NCBI RefSeq assembly: GCF_030698145.1
Contig: NZ_JAUYNW010000092.1
Span: 1 to 64,000 of the forward strand
Origin: Phenylobacterium sp.
GTDB taxonomy: Bacteria > Pseudomonadota > Alphaproteobacteria > Caulobacterales > Caulobacteraceae
Direction: 5' to 3'
DNA length: 64,000 bases
How positions within the stretch are numbered: the first letter of the stretch is position 1; every line of letters begins with the position of its first letter. This document shows, in pieces, positions 8,350-17,552 of this stretch. The notes under the pieces were generated by a model that had not been told where the DNA came from, did no database searches, and worked only from the letters and a program-made list of their open reading frames with translations. A program made the position numbers and the translations under genes.

Positions 8350-11300
8350 ATGACGTCGGCGACGCCTTGGAGCGTCAAGGGGATCGACCCCAAGGCTCGG
8401 GAGGTCGCAAAGGACCTGGCCCGTCGCTCCGGAATGACGCTCGGAGAATGGCTGAATCGGATGATCCTGGAGGACGTCGAGGACGACGGCCCCGAGGAGA
8501 TCACCTCCCAGGCCTATTTCACCCAGCGTCCCGAGCGCGCCTATATCGAGACCCCCAGAGCTCCTGAGCCCGCGCGCCGGCCCGCGGCTCCCCCCAAGCG
8601 TTTCGAGGCGCCCCAGCATCCCGCCGACGAGATCGGCCGCATCGGCATGGCGCTGGACCGGCTGTCCGGGCGGATTGAGGGCTCCGAGGTCCGCGGCCTC
8701 AGCGTCGGCGTCGAGAGCGCCATGCGCGAGGCCATGACCCGCCTTGAGGCCGCCGAACGCGAAAACGTCGCCGTCGCCGCGCGCTTCGAGGGCGCGGTGC
8801 AGGAAGCCCGCGGCGAGCAAGCCCGCCTGGCCGAACGCCTGCGCAAGATTGAGCTGGAAGCTTCCGGCCCGCGCTCCGCAGAGGCCCTCCGGTCGCTGGA
8901 AGCCGCCCTGGGCAAGGTCGCCACCCATCTCTACGAGGGCGAAGGCCGGACCCGCGAGACGCTCCAGGACATGGAACGTCGGATCGAAGAGCTCTCGAAC
9001 AGCGGCTGGGGCGACCCGGCCGGCCTGATCGAGGAGGTCGCCAACCGCGTCGACGCCCGCTTGAGCGACGCGGAGACCCGCACCGCCGAGGCGCTGATCG
9101 ACCTGGGCAAGGCGTTCGCCAACCTGGACGGCCGCGTGGAGACGGTCGAGAGCGGGGCCGGACCTGCGATCGAGGAACGGCTGACCGCCCTGTCGACGAC
9201 GCTGTCGCAGCGGGTGGAACAGGTTCGCGGCGAGATCGCCCAGAAACTGCAGGCCGCCGCCGACGGCCGCTTCGACCGCATGGAGACCAAGCTCGGCGAG
9301 ATGGCCGAGAGCGTGCGCAAGGCCGAGACCGCTTCGGGCCAGGCCATCGAGAAGATGGGCCGCGAGGTCCTGACCATGGCCGACACGCTGAACAGGCGGG
9401 TCCAGGCCACCGAACAACGCAGCGCCGACGCCATCGAGCAGGTGGGCGGCGAGGTCGCGCGCATCGCCCAGGCGATGGAGAGCCGGCTCGGCCGCAGCGA
9501 GGGCGTTCACGCCGAGGCGCTGGAGCGCCTGGGCGCGGAGATCGGCAAGATCACCGAGCGCCTGGCCGAACGGATCGGCAGCTCAGAGCGCCGCGCCGCC
9601 CAGGCCATCGATGACGTCGGGGAACAGGTCGCCCGCGTCAGCGAGCGGATCCAGCAGCGCCACGACCGCAGCTCCGAGGACCTGTCCGAGCGTATCCGTC
9701 TCAGCGAGGAGCGCACCGCTCGCCTGCTGGACGAGGCGCGCGAGAAGATCGACCGCAGCCTGGCGGACTCCCAACGCCGGTTGGCCGAGCAGGTTGCCGC
9801 CGCTGCTCCGCCGGCTCGGGCGGCAGAGCCGCCCTCGCCGTTCGACGCCGACCCGTTCGCCGACTTCGGACCGGCCGAGCCCGCAGCCGATGCCCTGGCC
9901 CTGCAGGCTTTCGCCGAGCCGCGCATCGAATTGGCCGCCCCATTCCCCAGCGAATCCGAGCGGCCGGCCTTCGACGCCGCCGACTTCGAGGCCGCGGACG
10001 GCTTCTCGCCCATCGACACCGAGGTGGCCGCCGACGAGGAAGCCGCTGCGTTCGAGGCCGAGACCTTCGAAGCCGACGCCATCGAGGACGACGTCGCCGA
10101 GGTCGCGCCGGCGCCGGCCCTCGCCGAGGCTGACGAAATCGATCTGGACGCCACCCAGCATGACCTGCCCGACCTCGTCGATCCTGACCTCGTCGCGGAT
10201 CCGACGATCGACGAACCGGCGCTCCAGGCCTTCGCACGACGTCCCGACCTGGACCTGGAGGAAGCTCCGGTTGAGGCGGAAGAGCCGGCCCGTCCGCTCT
10301 CGACCCGCGAGGTCATCGAGCAGGCTCGCGCCGCGGCGCGAGCCGCGGCCAGCACGGGCGACGCCAAGAAGGGCAAGGGCAAGCTCGACAAGTTCCTGCG
10401 CCCTGCCGGCGACAAGGCCGCCAAGCCCGAAAAGCCGGCCGGCAAGTCGCTGTTCTCGGCCTTCGGCGCGCGTCCGCCCAAGCGGGCCGCCGGCTCGGCC
10501 CTGCACAGCGCGTTGCTGGTCGCGGGCGGCGCGGCCTTCCTGAGCCTCGGGGCGGCCGGCATCATCGTGATGGACGGCCAGCCCGGCGGCGCCCAGCCCA
10601 AGCGCGTCGCCGACGCACTGGCCACCCTGAAGGCCAATGGCGGCGAGATCACAGGCGCCGAGGCCGACACCACCCCCTTCAACGAACCCCGCGCCGCCGT
10701 GGCCCTGGCGCCGACGGCGATCGCGGCCCTGCCGGCCACGCCGGCCGTCGACGCCGAGTTGGCCTCGCTCTACGCCGACGCGGTCAGCGCCATCGAGACC
10801 AAGCAGGCCGGCGGTCTGGACAGCCTACGCAAGGCCGCCAACCTCGGCCACTCTCCGGCCCAGTTCTACCTGGCCAAGCTCTACGAAAAGGGCGAAGCGG
10901 GCCTGAAGGCCGACGCCGCCGAGGCGCGCCGCTGGACGGAGCGCGCGGCCCAGGGCGGCAACCGCCACGCCATGCACAATCTGGGCATCGCCTTCGTCAA
11001 CGGAGACGGCGGCCCGAAGAACTCCACCACCGCGGCCCAGTGGTTCCGTCGCGCGGCCGACCTCGGCCTGGTCGACAGCCAGTTCAACCTGGGCGCGCTC
11101 TACGAGCAGGGCCTGGGTGTCGGCCAGAACGCGGCCGAGGCCTACAAGTGGTACCTGATCGCGGCCAAGGCTGGCGACGAGGGCGCCTTGAAGAGCGCCG
11201 CCAGGGTCCGTTCAGGCCTCTCGGCCGAGGCGCGCGCCATCGCCGAGGCCTCCGCCCGGAGCTATCGCGCCACCTCGCCCAATCCTTCGCTGGCCACCGG

Positions 11301-11496
11301 CAGCGTCTCGGCGCCGACCGTGGCGACCGTCCAACGCGCCCTGTCGCGGCTCGGCTACTACGAGGGGCCGGTCGACGGCGTGCCCTCGCCGGCGCTCAAG
11401 ATGGCGGTCGTGGCCTATCAGCGGAACGAGACCCTGCCGCCCACCGGGACGCTCGACCCGACCACGGTCTCGCGCCTGCAGGTCTTCACGCGGTGA
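8350..11496 (+). CDS. podJ: Polar organelle development protein PodJ
   Basis: A 1048-residue protein. Its first 50 residues (SVKGIDPKAREVAKDLARRSGMTLGEWLNRMI) match the conserved PodJ N-terminus. A long coiled coil rich in Glu/Arg heptads spans about 60-500. An acidic, Pro/Ala-rich region (510-650) and a Lys-rich stretch come next. One transmembrane helix lies near 717-740 (LLVAGGAAFLSLGAAG). The periplasmic part carries Sel1-like repeats (about 800-930) and a C-terminal peptidoglycan-binding domain (about 985-1045). In Caulobacter, PodJ is about 974 residues, localises to the pole opposite the stalk and recruits pilus, holdfast and asymmetric-division factors such as PleC. The start at 8350 preserves the family N-terminus. 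Confidence 0.9.
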   Translation: MTSATPWSVKGIDPKAREVAKDLARRSGMTLGEWLNRMILEDVEDDGPEEITSQAYFTQRPERAYIETPRAPEPARRPAAPPKRFEAPQHPADEIGRIGMALDRLSGRIEGSEVRGLSVGVESAMREAMTRLEAAERENVAVAARFEGAVQEARGEQARLAERLRKIELEASGPRSAEALRSLEAALGKVATHLYEGEGRTRETLQDMERRIEELSNSGWGDPAGLIEEVANRVDARLSDAETRTAEALIDLGKAFANLDGRVETVESGAGPAIEERLTALSTTLSQRVEQVRGEIAQKLQAAADGRFDRMETKLGEMAESVRKAETASGQAIEKMGREVLTMADTLNRRVQATEQRSADAIEQVGGEVARIAQAMESRLGRSEGVHAEALERLGAEIGKITERLAERIGSSERRAAQAIDDVGEQVARVSERIQQRHDRSSEDLSERIRLSEERTARLLDEAREKIDRSLADSQRRLAEQVAAAAPPARAAEPPSPFDADPFADFGPAEPAADALALQAFAEPRIELAAPFPSESERPAFDAADFEAADGFSPIDTEVAADEEAAAFEAETFEADAIEDDVAEVAPAPALAEADEIDLDATQHDLPDLVDPDLVADPTIDEPALQAFARRPDLDLEEAPVEAEEPARPLSTREVIEQARAAARAAASTGDAKKGKGKLDKFLRPAGDKAAKPEKPAGKSLFSAFGARPPKRAAGSALHSALLVAGGAAFLSLGAAGIIVMDGQPGGAQPKRVADALATLKANGGEITGAEADTTPFNEPRAAVALAPTAIAALPATPAVDAELASLYADAVSAIETKQAGGLDSLRKAANLGHSPAQFYLAKLYEKGEAGLKADAAEARRWTERAAQGGNRHAMHNLGIAFVNGDGGPKNSTTAAQWFRRAADLGLVDSQFNLGALYEQGLGVGQNAAEAYKWYLIAAKAGDEGALKSAARVRSGLSAEARAIAEASARSYRATSPNPSLATGSVSAPTVATVQRALSRLGYYEGPVDGVPSPALKMAVVAYQRNETLPPTGTLDPTTVSRLQVFTR

Positions 11497-11552
11497 CGCC
11501 GGCCGCGTAAGGCGGGCGGGCCGCGACCAACTCCGCGCGAAGGCGTGACTGT

Positions 11553-12473
11553 TTGGACCTTTACCTTCCCATAGCCGAGGTCTCGGTGAACGCCCCGTTG
11601 CTGGTGGCGCTGGGCGCGGCGGTGGGTTTCATCTCCGGCCTGTTCGGCATCGGCGGCGGCTTCCTGATGACGCCGGTCCTGGTCTTCCTCGGCATCCCGC
11701 CCGCGGTGGCGGTGGCCAGCGAGGCCAATCACGTCGCCGCCTCCTCGACCTCCAGCGTCATCTCCTACACCCGGCGCAAGGCCGTGGACTTCCGCATGGG
11801 CGGCGTGCTGGCCGCCGGCGGGGCGGTTGGTTCGTTCCTGGGCGTCGAGGTGTTCCGGTGGCTGCGGCTGCTGGGTCAGGCCGATCTGGTGGTCTCGCTG
11901 TCCTACCTGGTCTTCTTGGGGGTGATCGGCGCCCTGATGCTGTGGGAGTCGCTAGGCTCGATCCTGCGCCGCCGGCGCGGGGAGAGCGCCGCGCCGCGCC
12001 GCGACCGCCGCCCGCCCTGGCTATACGGCCTGCCGCTGAAGATGCGCTTCCCGCGCTCTCGGCTCTATATCAGCGTCATTCCCCCGGTCCTGCTTGGGGT
12101 CTTCGTGGGCGTGCTGTCGGCGATCATGGGGGTGGGGGGCGGCTTCGTCCTGGTGCCGGCGATGGTCTATGTGCTGCGCATGCCCGCCGGCGTGGTGGTG
12201 GGCACCAGCCTGTTCCAGATCATCATCACCACCTCGCTGACCAGCGTGCTGCAGGCCGGCCGCAACCAGACCGTCGACGTGGTGCTCTCGACCCTGCTGT
12301 TGATCGGCGGCGTGCTGGGGGCCCAGGTGGGGGCGCGGGCCTCGTCGAGGTTCCGGGCAGAGGAGCTACGCGCCCTGCTGGCGATCATCGTCCTGGCGGT
12401 GGGCCTGCGCATGGGACTCGGCCTGTTCTTCACGCCCGCCGAGCCTTTCGTCCTGATGGCGGGGAACGGGTAA
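11553..12473 (+). CDS. TauE/SafE family sulfite/anion exporter
   Basis: A 306-residue polytopic membrane protein. Two related halves each carry a Gly-rich helix signature: GFISGLFGIGGGFLMTP near 25 and LSAIMGVGGGFVLVPA near 190, separated by a basic loop (RRRRGESAAPRRDRR). This internal duplication is typical of TauE/SafE (TSUP) exporters, which move sulfite, sulfonates or other organic anions across the inner membrane. The start is a TTG at 11553 (MDLYLPIAE). It is followed, in a TAATG overlap, by a TIGR02186-like membrane protein, a pairing common in Alphaproteobacteria. The actual substrate is unknown. Confidence 0.88.
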   Translation: MDLYLPIAEVSVNAPLLVALGAAVGFISGLFGIGGGFLMTPVLVFLGIPPAVAVASEANHVAASSTSSVISYTRRKAVDFRMGGVLAAGGAVGSFLGVEVFRWLRLLGQADLVVSLSYLVFLGVIGALMLWESLGSILRRRRGESAAPRRDRRPPWLYGLPLKMRFPRSRLYISVIPPVLLGVFVGVLSAIMGVGGGFVLVPAMVYVLRMPAGVVVGTSLFQIIITTSLTSVLQAGRNQTVDVVLSTLLLIGGVLGAQVGARASSRFRAEELRALLAIIVLAVGLRMGLGLFFTPAEPFVLMAGNG

Positions 12474-13243
12474 TGGCCGACGCCCTGCCGCCTCCGCCGT
12501 CTTGGCCGCCCGTCGCCGTCTCGGCCGCGCTCACCACAACCAGCGTCAAGGTCACCTCCAGCTTCCGCGGCGCGCGCATCGTGCTCTACGGCGCTGTATT
12601 CGATCCGTCCGCCCGGCCGAGCGACGTCGTAGTGATCGTGCGCGGGCCGGACGCCCCGCTCCGCATCGCGCGCAAGACCAAGGTGGCCGGCATCTGGGTC
12701 AACTCCCGGCCCGTGGTGTTCGAGGGCGCGCCGGGCTTCTACATGACCGCCTCGACCAAGCCCCTGGACCAGATCGCGGGCTTCGGGCCCTTGCGCCGCC
12801 TTGGGGCGGGCATCGATCACCTGGCGATCAACGCCCCCTTCGAGCAGCGGGTGGAGACCCGTTACGGCGTCCGCGACGTGGTGGTCAGCCGTCTGGGCGC
12901 CGACTATCTGGACTGGCGCCGCGCGGTGGTGCGGCTGAAGGAGCAGGCCGGCCTCTACGCCGCCGACGACCGGGGTGTGACCTTCGTGGACCGGGGCCTG
13001 TTCAAGGCTGAGATTGACCTGCCGACCGCCGCGCCCATCGGGGTCTACACCGCCGAGATCATCCTCTTCCAGGGCGGCCAGCCCGTTTCGCGGCGGGTCC
13101 GAGGCCTGACGGTGGAGAAGGTCGGGTTGGAACGGGCGCTTTACCTTTTCGCGCACCAGAGGCCATGGTTCTACGGCTTGGCTTCGGTCGCCATCGCCCT
13201 GGCCGCGGGTTGGGCCGCATCGGTCGCCTTCCGGAGGAATTGA
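12473..13243 (+). CDS. TIGR02186-like membrane-anchored protein
   Basis: A 256-residue protein starting at the ATG that overlaps the exporter stop (TAATG). The longer track ORF from 11858 runs through the exporter gene and is not credible. The body is beta-rich and ends in one transmembrane helix (FYGLASVAIALAAGWAASVAF) with a short RRN tail. A conserved-looking block reads VVVIVRGPDAPLRIARKTKVAGIWVN. Proteins of this kind (TIGR02186, an alphaproteobacterial transmembrane family) usually sit directly after a TauE/SafE gene and probably work with it on the outer face of the inner membrane. No biochemical role is known to me. Confidence 0.8.
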   Translation: MADALPPPPSWPPVAVSAALTTTSVKVTSSFRGARIVLYGAVFDPSARPSDVVVIVRGPDAPLRIARKTKVAGIWVNSRPVVFEGAPGFYMTASTKPLDQIAGFGPLRRLGAGIDHLAINAPFEQRVETRYGVRDVVVSRLGADYLDWRRAVVRLKEQAGLYAADDRGVTFVDRGLFKAEIDLPTAAPIGVYTAEIILFQGGQPVSRRVRGLTVEKVGLERALYLFAHQRPWFYGLASVAIALAAGWAASVAFRRN

Positions 13244-13247
13244 CCGC

Positions 13248-13718
13248 TTGGACATTCGCACCGACGTCGAGATCGAGACGGGCGCCGCGCCGCTGCCGCT
13301 GTGGGTCATCGCCCTCTTCTGCATGGCGCCTTTTCCCGCCTCGGCCTTCGCCTACGCCCTTGGTCCGGCGGACCTGGCGGGACCGGCCCTGACCGTGATC
13401 CTGACCTGGTCTGCGGTGGTGATGGGCTTCCTCGGCGGCATCCGATGGGGCCTGGAGAGCGCGCGGGCGCAACCGCGTTGGACCCGGCTGGCTCACTCGT
13501 TGATCTCGCCGGTCGGCGGTTGGGCGCTGCTGTTCAGCCGCGGCTCCATCGACCCGCCCTGGCTGCTGTGCGGCTTCCTGGCCGCTTTCATCCTGCAGTG
13601 GCTGTTCGACCACACCGCCCCGGACGTGCCGGCGCGCTATCCGCGCTTGATGACCGTCCTGACCCTCGGAGCCTGCCTGTCGCTCGCCGTGGCCCTGGAA
13701 AAGGCGCTGACGCTCTAG
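13248..13718 (+). CDS. DUF3429 family membrane protein
   Basis: A 156-residue integral membrane protein with about four or five hydrophobic segments. Landmarks are PLPLWVIALFCMAPFPASAFAYA (about 15-37), VVMGFLGGIRWGLE (about 61-74) and LLCGFLAAFILQWLFDH (about 106-122). The pattern GGxRWG followed by QWxxD is typical of DUF3429. The TTG start lies four bases after the previous stop, with GGAGGA well placed before it, so it is probably translated with the TauE/TIGR02186 pair. Function is unknown. Confidence 0.75.
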   Translation: MDIRTDVEIETGAAPLPLWVIALFCMAPFPASAFAYALGPADLAGPALTVILTWSAVVMGFLGGIRWGLESARAQPRWTRLAHSLISPVGGWALLFSRGSIDPPWLLCGFLAAFILQWLFDHTAPDVPARYPRLMTVLTLGACLSLAVALEKALTL

Positions 13719-13775
13719 ATTTTCAAGGGAGCGCGAAGGTCGCTGAAACCAGCGGCCACATTCGACTATCGCGCT

Positions 13776-14507
13776 TCAGTCGCCGGCGACGGAACGCCAT
13801 CCGACCGCATGGACCTTGCCAGCGCCCAGCGCGCCGCACAGGGGCGCGCGCGAGAAGAAGCCCGCGAACGCCTTGTCTTTGACGCTCAGGCCGCCCGCAT
13901 AGGCGCCGAAGGCCGGGACCACCATCCGCTCGCCGTCGGTCACAAAGCAACGCCGTCGCACGCTGCCGCGCGAGGCGACGACGCGGGCGCAGGGGTGCAG
14001 GTGACCGGCCACCTCGCCGGGCTGCAAGCCCGCCTGGGGTTCGTGGCGCAGGGTGAGCCCCTCGACCGACAGCTCGTCGGCCACCTCGCCGGGCAGGGCC
14101 TGGGGGCCGTCGGCGTCGTGGTTACCGATCACCCAGATCAGCCGGGTCGCGCTCGCCAGCTCCCGCAGGCGCTGGGCGTCGTCCTCGGCAAGCCGCGCTT
14201 CGGACGTGCGGTCGTGGAAGGTGTCGCCCAGCAGGACCACGGCCGCCGGTCTGGCCGCGGCCACCTCGGCGGCTAGCCGTTCCAGCGTGTCGCGGGTGTC
14301 GTAGGGCGGCAGCATCTGGCCACGCATGGCGTAGGACGAGCCCTTCTCAAGATGCAGGTCGGCCACCACCAGCGTGCGGACCTGCTCGAGCCAAAGCGCC
14401 CCGCTGGCGCGCAGGACGACGTCGACGCCCGAGAGGGTCGTGCGCAGGCCGCCGCAGGGGCTGGCGGCGAAGGCGTAGGGTTGGCGGGGCTGGGCCAGAG
14501 CGCTCAT
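13776..14507 (-). CDS. pdeM: Ligase-associated DNA damage response endonuclease PdeM
   Basis: A 243-residue calcineurin-like metallophosphoesterase. Metal motifs in order are VVADLHLEKGSSYA (D-x-H, about residue 45), VVLLGDTFHDR (GD, about 92) and WVIGNHDADG (GNHD, about 124), followed by RHEP and GHLHPCARV. Members form a DNA repair set with an Lhr-like helicase, an ATP-dependent DNA ligase and an exonuclease. Here the start overlaps the stop of the helicase gene by four bases (ATGA), confirming that pairing. The ligase and exonuclease genes are not in this window. Confidence 0.88.
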   Translation of the reverse strand: MSALAQPRQPYAFAASPCGGLRTTLSGVDVVLRASGALWLEQVRTLVVADLHLEKGSSYAMRGQMLPPYDTRDTLERLAAEVAAARPAAVVLLGDTFHDRTSEARLAEDDAQRLRELASATRLIWVIGNHDADGPQALPGEVADELSVEGLTLRHEPQAGLQPGEVAGHLHPCARVVASRGSVRRRCFVTDGERMVVPAFGAYAGGLSVKDKAFAGFFSRAPLCGALGAGKVHAVGWRSVAGD

Positions 14508-16969
14508 GCCAGGGCCTCGGCGATCAGGTCGCCCTCGGCCTCGGCGAGGATGCGGTCGCCGGTCTGGCCGGGCGAGCGTTCCTTGCCGATCTCCAGCAGG
14601 ATCGGCACCGAGAACGGCGACAGGTGGTCCAGGGCCGCGTGTCTGATGCGGCCCTTGATCCGCGCCAGCATCTGGCCCAGACGCGCCACGTCGATCAGGC
14701 CGGTGGCGGCGTCTTCCCGCGCGCAGCGGAGCAGCAGGTGGTCGGGCTGGTGTCGGCGGAGCACGTCGTAGATCAGGTCCGTTGAGAAGGTGATTTGGCG
14801 GCCGGTTTTCTCCTCGCCCGGGAATCGCCGCTCGATGAGCCCGGAGATGATCGCACAGCCCTTGAAGGCGCGCTTCATCATGAAGCTCTCGGCGAGCCAG
14901 GACTCCAGGTCGTCGCCCAGCATGTCCTGGTCGAAGAGTTCGTCGAAATCGAGTCCGTCCAGCGGCTTCAGGGCCCAGATGGCCATCGCATAGTCATTGC
15001 ACACGAAGCCCAACGGCTCGGCGCCCAACCGCTCCAGCCGCCGGGTCAGCAGCATGGCCAGGGTGGTGTGGGCCAGGCGGCCCTCGAACGGATAGACCAC
15101 CATGAAGTGACGCTTCCCGCGCGGGAAGGTCTCGAGCAGCATCTCCTCGTCGCCCACGATCAGCGAGCGGTCGCGCTGGATCTCCAGCCACTCGCGAACA
15201 TCGGCGGGCAGCACCTTCCAGTGCTCCTGGTCGAACATCAGCTCACGCACCCGCTTGGCCAGGAAGGTGGAGAGCGCGAACTTCGAGCCGCCCCAGGACG
15301 GCATCTTGGGGTCCTTGTGCACGGCGGGCCGGACCAGGACCTCCATGCCGGTGACCGCCACCAGCGACCAGACCTGGCCGGCGAAGACGAAGGTGTCGCC
15401 AGGGTCCAGCATCTCCAGCATGCCTTCCTCGACCTCGCCCACCTTGCGGCCGCCGCGCAGGGCCTTGCCCCCCATGGCGATGCGCACCGCGAGCATGGCT
15501 GGCGAGAGGATGGCGCCGACATTGAGGCGATGGCGCTGGGCGGTCTGGGGGTTGCGCACCCGCCAGAGGCCGTCCAGCCCCTTCACGATCCGTCGGAACC
15601 GATCGTAGGTCTTGAGCGCGTAGCCGCCGGTGGAGACGAAATCCACGACCTGCTCGAAGTCCTCCCAGGTCAGGTCGCGATAGGGCCCGGCGCAGCAGAG
15701 CTCGTCATAGAGCGCCAGTAGGTCGAAGGGCTCGGAACAGGCGCAGCCCATGATGTGCTGGGCCAGCACGTCCAGGGCGCCCACCCGGGCGGCGTCGCCG
15801 TCGAACCGGCTCTCGGCGATGGCCTCGCGGGCGGCCTGGCACTCCAGCATCTCGAAGCGATTGGCCGGCACGAAGAGCGCCCGGGACGGTTCGTCCAGCC
15901 GGTGGTTGGCCCGGCCGATCCGCTGGACCATCCGGCTGGCGCCCTTGGGCGAGGCGAGCTGGATCACCAGGTCCACGTCGCCCCAGTCGATGCCCAGGTC
16001 GAGGGTGGAGGTGCAGACCACGGCCTTCAGCTCGCCGCGCGCCATGGCCGCCTCGACCTTGCGCCGCTGCTCGGCGGCGAGCGATCCGTGGTGCAGCGCG
16101 ATCGGGAGATTGTCGTCGTTCAGCCGCCACAGCTCCTGGAAGGCGAACTCGGCTTGGAAGCGCGTGTTGACGAAGACCAGGGCGGTCTTGGCCGTCTTGA
16201 TGGTTTCGTAGACCTCGGCCATGGCGTGCTGGGCGGTGTGGCCGGCCCAGGGCACCCGGCCTTCCGACAGCAGCATGTCGACGATCGGCTGGGCGCCGGC
16301 CGGGCCGCGGACCAGGTCGATCGTCTCGTGCGTCCCGTGGCCCAGCCACCGGCGGATCACGTCGGGGTCGTCCACCGTCGCGGACAGGCCCACGCGCCGC
16401 AGGTCCGGCGCGAACTTCTGCAGCCGCGCCAGGTGCAGGGCCAGCAGGTCGCCGCGCTTGGAGGCGTGGATGGCGTGGATCTCGTCGACGATCACGCACT
16501 TGAGGTTCTCGAAATAGAGCCGCGCGCCCTCCCAGGCGCAGAACAGGGCGAGCTGTTCGGGCGTGGTCAGCAGGATGTCGGGCGGCTTGACCCGCTGGCG
16601 CTGCTTGCGCGCCTGGCCGGTGTCGCCGGTGCGGCTCTCGGCGACGATGGGCAGGCCCATCTGGAGGATCGGCGCCATCAGGTTGCGCTCGACGTCGACC
16701 GCCAGCGCCTTCAGGGGCGAGATGTAGAGGGTGTGGATGCCTTGCGGCGTGTTGGGCGGCGGCCGTTCGCTGAGTTCGATCAGGCTGGGCAGGAACCCCG
16801 CCAGGGTCTTGCCCCCGCCGGTGGGGGCGATCAGCAGAGCGTCGCGGCCCTCGCGCGCCTTGGCCACCATGTCGAGCTGATGGGCGCGCGGGCTCCAGCC
16901 TCGGTTCTCGAACCAGGCGGCGAAGCGTTCGGGCAGGAGGTCCGGCGGGCTCGCCGCTGCGTCAGCCAT
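14504..16969 (-). CDS. Ligase-associated DEXH-box helicase (Lhr-like)
   Basis: An 821-residue superfamily 2 helicase. Motif I is LIAPTGGGKTLAGFLPS (about 47), motif II is VDEIHA (about 163) and motif III is LSATVDDPD (about 199). The second RecA-like domain has FVNTRFQAE, CTSTLDLGIDWGDVDLVIQ and QRIGRANHR (motif VI, about 350). The C-terminal 400 residues are the winged-helix/Lhr extension. Known relatives unwind DNA or RNA:DNA with 3'-5' polarity and act in mitomycin/UV-type repair. It is translationally coupled to pdeM. The divergent gene is a GFA protein about 100 bases away. Confidence 0.9.
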   Translation of the reverse strand: MADAAASPPDLLPERFAAWFENRGWSPRAHQLDMVAKAREGRDALLIAPTGGGKTLAGFLPSLIELSERPPPNTPQGIHTLYISPLKALAVDVERNLMAPILQMGLPIVAESRTGDTGQARKQRQRVKPPDILLTTPEQLALFCAWEGARLYFENLKCVIVDEIHAIHASKRGDLLALHLARLQKFAPDLRRVGLSATVDDPDVIRRWLGHGTHETIDLVRGPAGAQPIVDMLLSEGRVPWAGHTAQHAMAEVYETIKTAKTALVFVNTRFQAEFAFQELWRLNDDNLPIALHHGSLAAEQRRKVEAAMARGELKAVVCTSTLDLGIDWGDVDLVIQLASPKGASRMVQRIGRANHRLDEPSRALFVPANRFEMLECQAAREAIAESRFDGDAARVGALDVLAQHIMGCACSEPFDLLALYDELCCAGPYRDLTWEDFEQVVDFVSTGGYALKTYDRFRRIVKGLDGLWRVRNPQTAQRHRLNVGAILSPAMLAVRIAMGGKALRGGRKVGEVEEGMLEMLDPGDTFVFAGQVWSLVAVTGMEVLVRPAVHKDPKMPSWGGSKFALSTFLAKRVRELMFDQEHWKVLPADVREWLEIQRDRSLIVGDEEMLLETFPRGKRHFMVVYPFEGRLAHTTLAMLLTRRLERLGAEPLGFVCNDYAMAIWALKPLDGLDFDELFDQDMLGDDLESWLAESFMMKRAFKGCAIISGLIERRFPGEEKTGRQITFSTDLIYDVLRRHQPDHLLLRCAREDAATGLIDVARLGQMLARIKGRIRHAALDHLSPFSVPILLEIGKERSPGQTGDRILAEAEGDLIAEALA

Positions 16970-17071
16970 CTCCCCGCCTATAGCATGTTCCCGTTACGTT
17001 TCACTCGAACACTACCTAATGGCCAGCCGGCCGCCCAGGGGTAGAGTGCGGACAAAATAGGGAGGCCAGCG

Positions 17072-17494
17072 ATGACCCACACAGGCGAGTGCTTCTGCGG
17101 CGCCGTGAAGATCGAGGCGACGGGCGAGCCCGAAGCCATGGGCTACTGCCACTGCCGATCGTGCCGCTCCTGGTCCGGCGGTCCGGTCAACGCTTTCAGC
17201 CTGTGGAAGCCGGAGGCCGTGCGGGTGACGCAGGGCGCCGAGCATGTGGCGACCTACGCGAAGACCGATCTCAGCCAGCGCCAGTACTGCTCCAAATGCG
17301 GCGGCCACCTGATGACCAACCACCCGCCGCTCAGCCTGATCGACGTGTTCGCCGCCACCCTTCCGGGCCTGGCCTTCACGCCGGGCGTGCACGTGAACTA
17401 CGCCGAGACCGTCCTGCCGATGAAGGACGGCCTGCCCAAGATGAAGGACTTTCCTGAGGCGTTCGGCGGTTCCGGCGTGGAGATTCCGGAGTAG
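17072..17494 (+). CDS. GFA family zinc protein
   Basis: A 140-residue protein of the GFA (glutathione-dependent formaldehyde-activating enzyme-like) family. The zinc-binding cysteines are visible as GECFCGAVKI, GYCHCRSCRSWSGG and QYCSKCGGHLMTN. In the founding member, Gfa accelerates addition of formaldehyde to glutathione, but most family members have no proven activity and should not be called formaldehyde enzymes. GGGAGG precedes the ATG at good distance. Cytoplasmic; no operon partner is evident. Confidence 0.85.
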   Translation: MTHTGECFCGAVKIEATGEPEAMGYCHCRSCRSWSGGPVNAFSLWKPEAVRVTQGAEHVATYAKTDLSQRQYCSKCGGHLMTNHPPLSLIDVFAATLPGLAFTPGVHVNYAETVLPMKDGLPKMKDFPEAFGGSGVEIPE

Positions 17495-17552
17495 GATCGG
17501 GCCAAGAGGTTGCGCCCATCGATCGCGCGACCGGCGATCGATGGAGACGGCG

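Noticed and set aside
11858-12472. N-terminal extension of the TIGR02186-like ORF
   Set aside because: It lies wholly within the TauE/SafE gene; the ATG at 12473 overlaps the previous stop in the usual manner.
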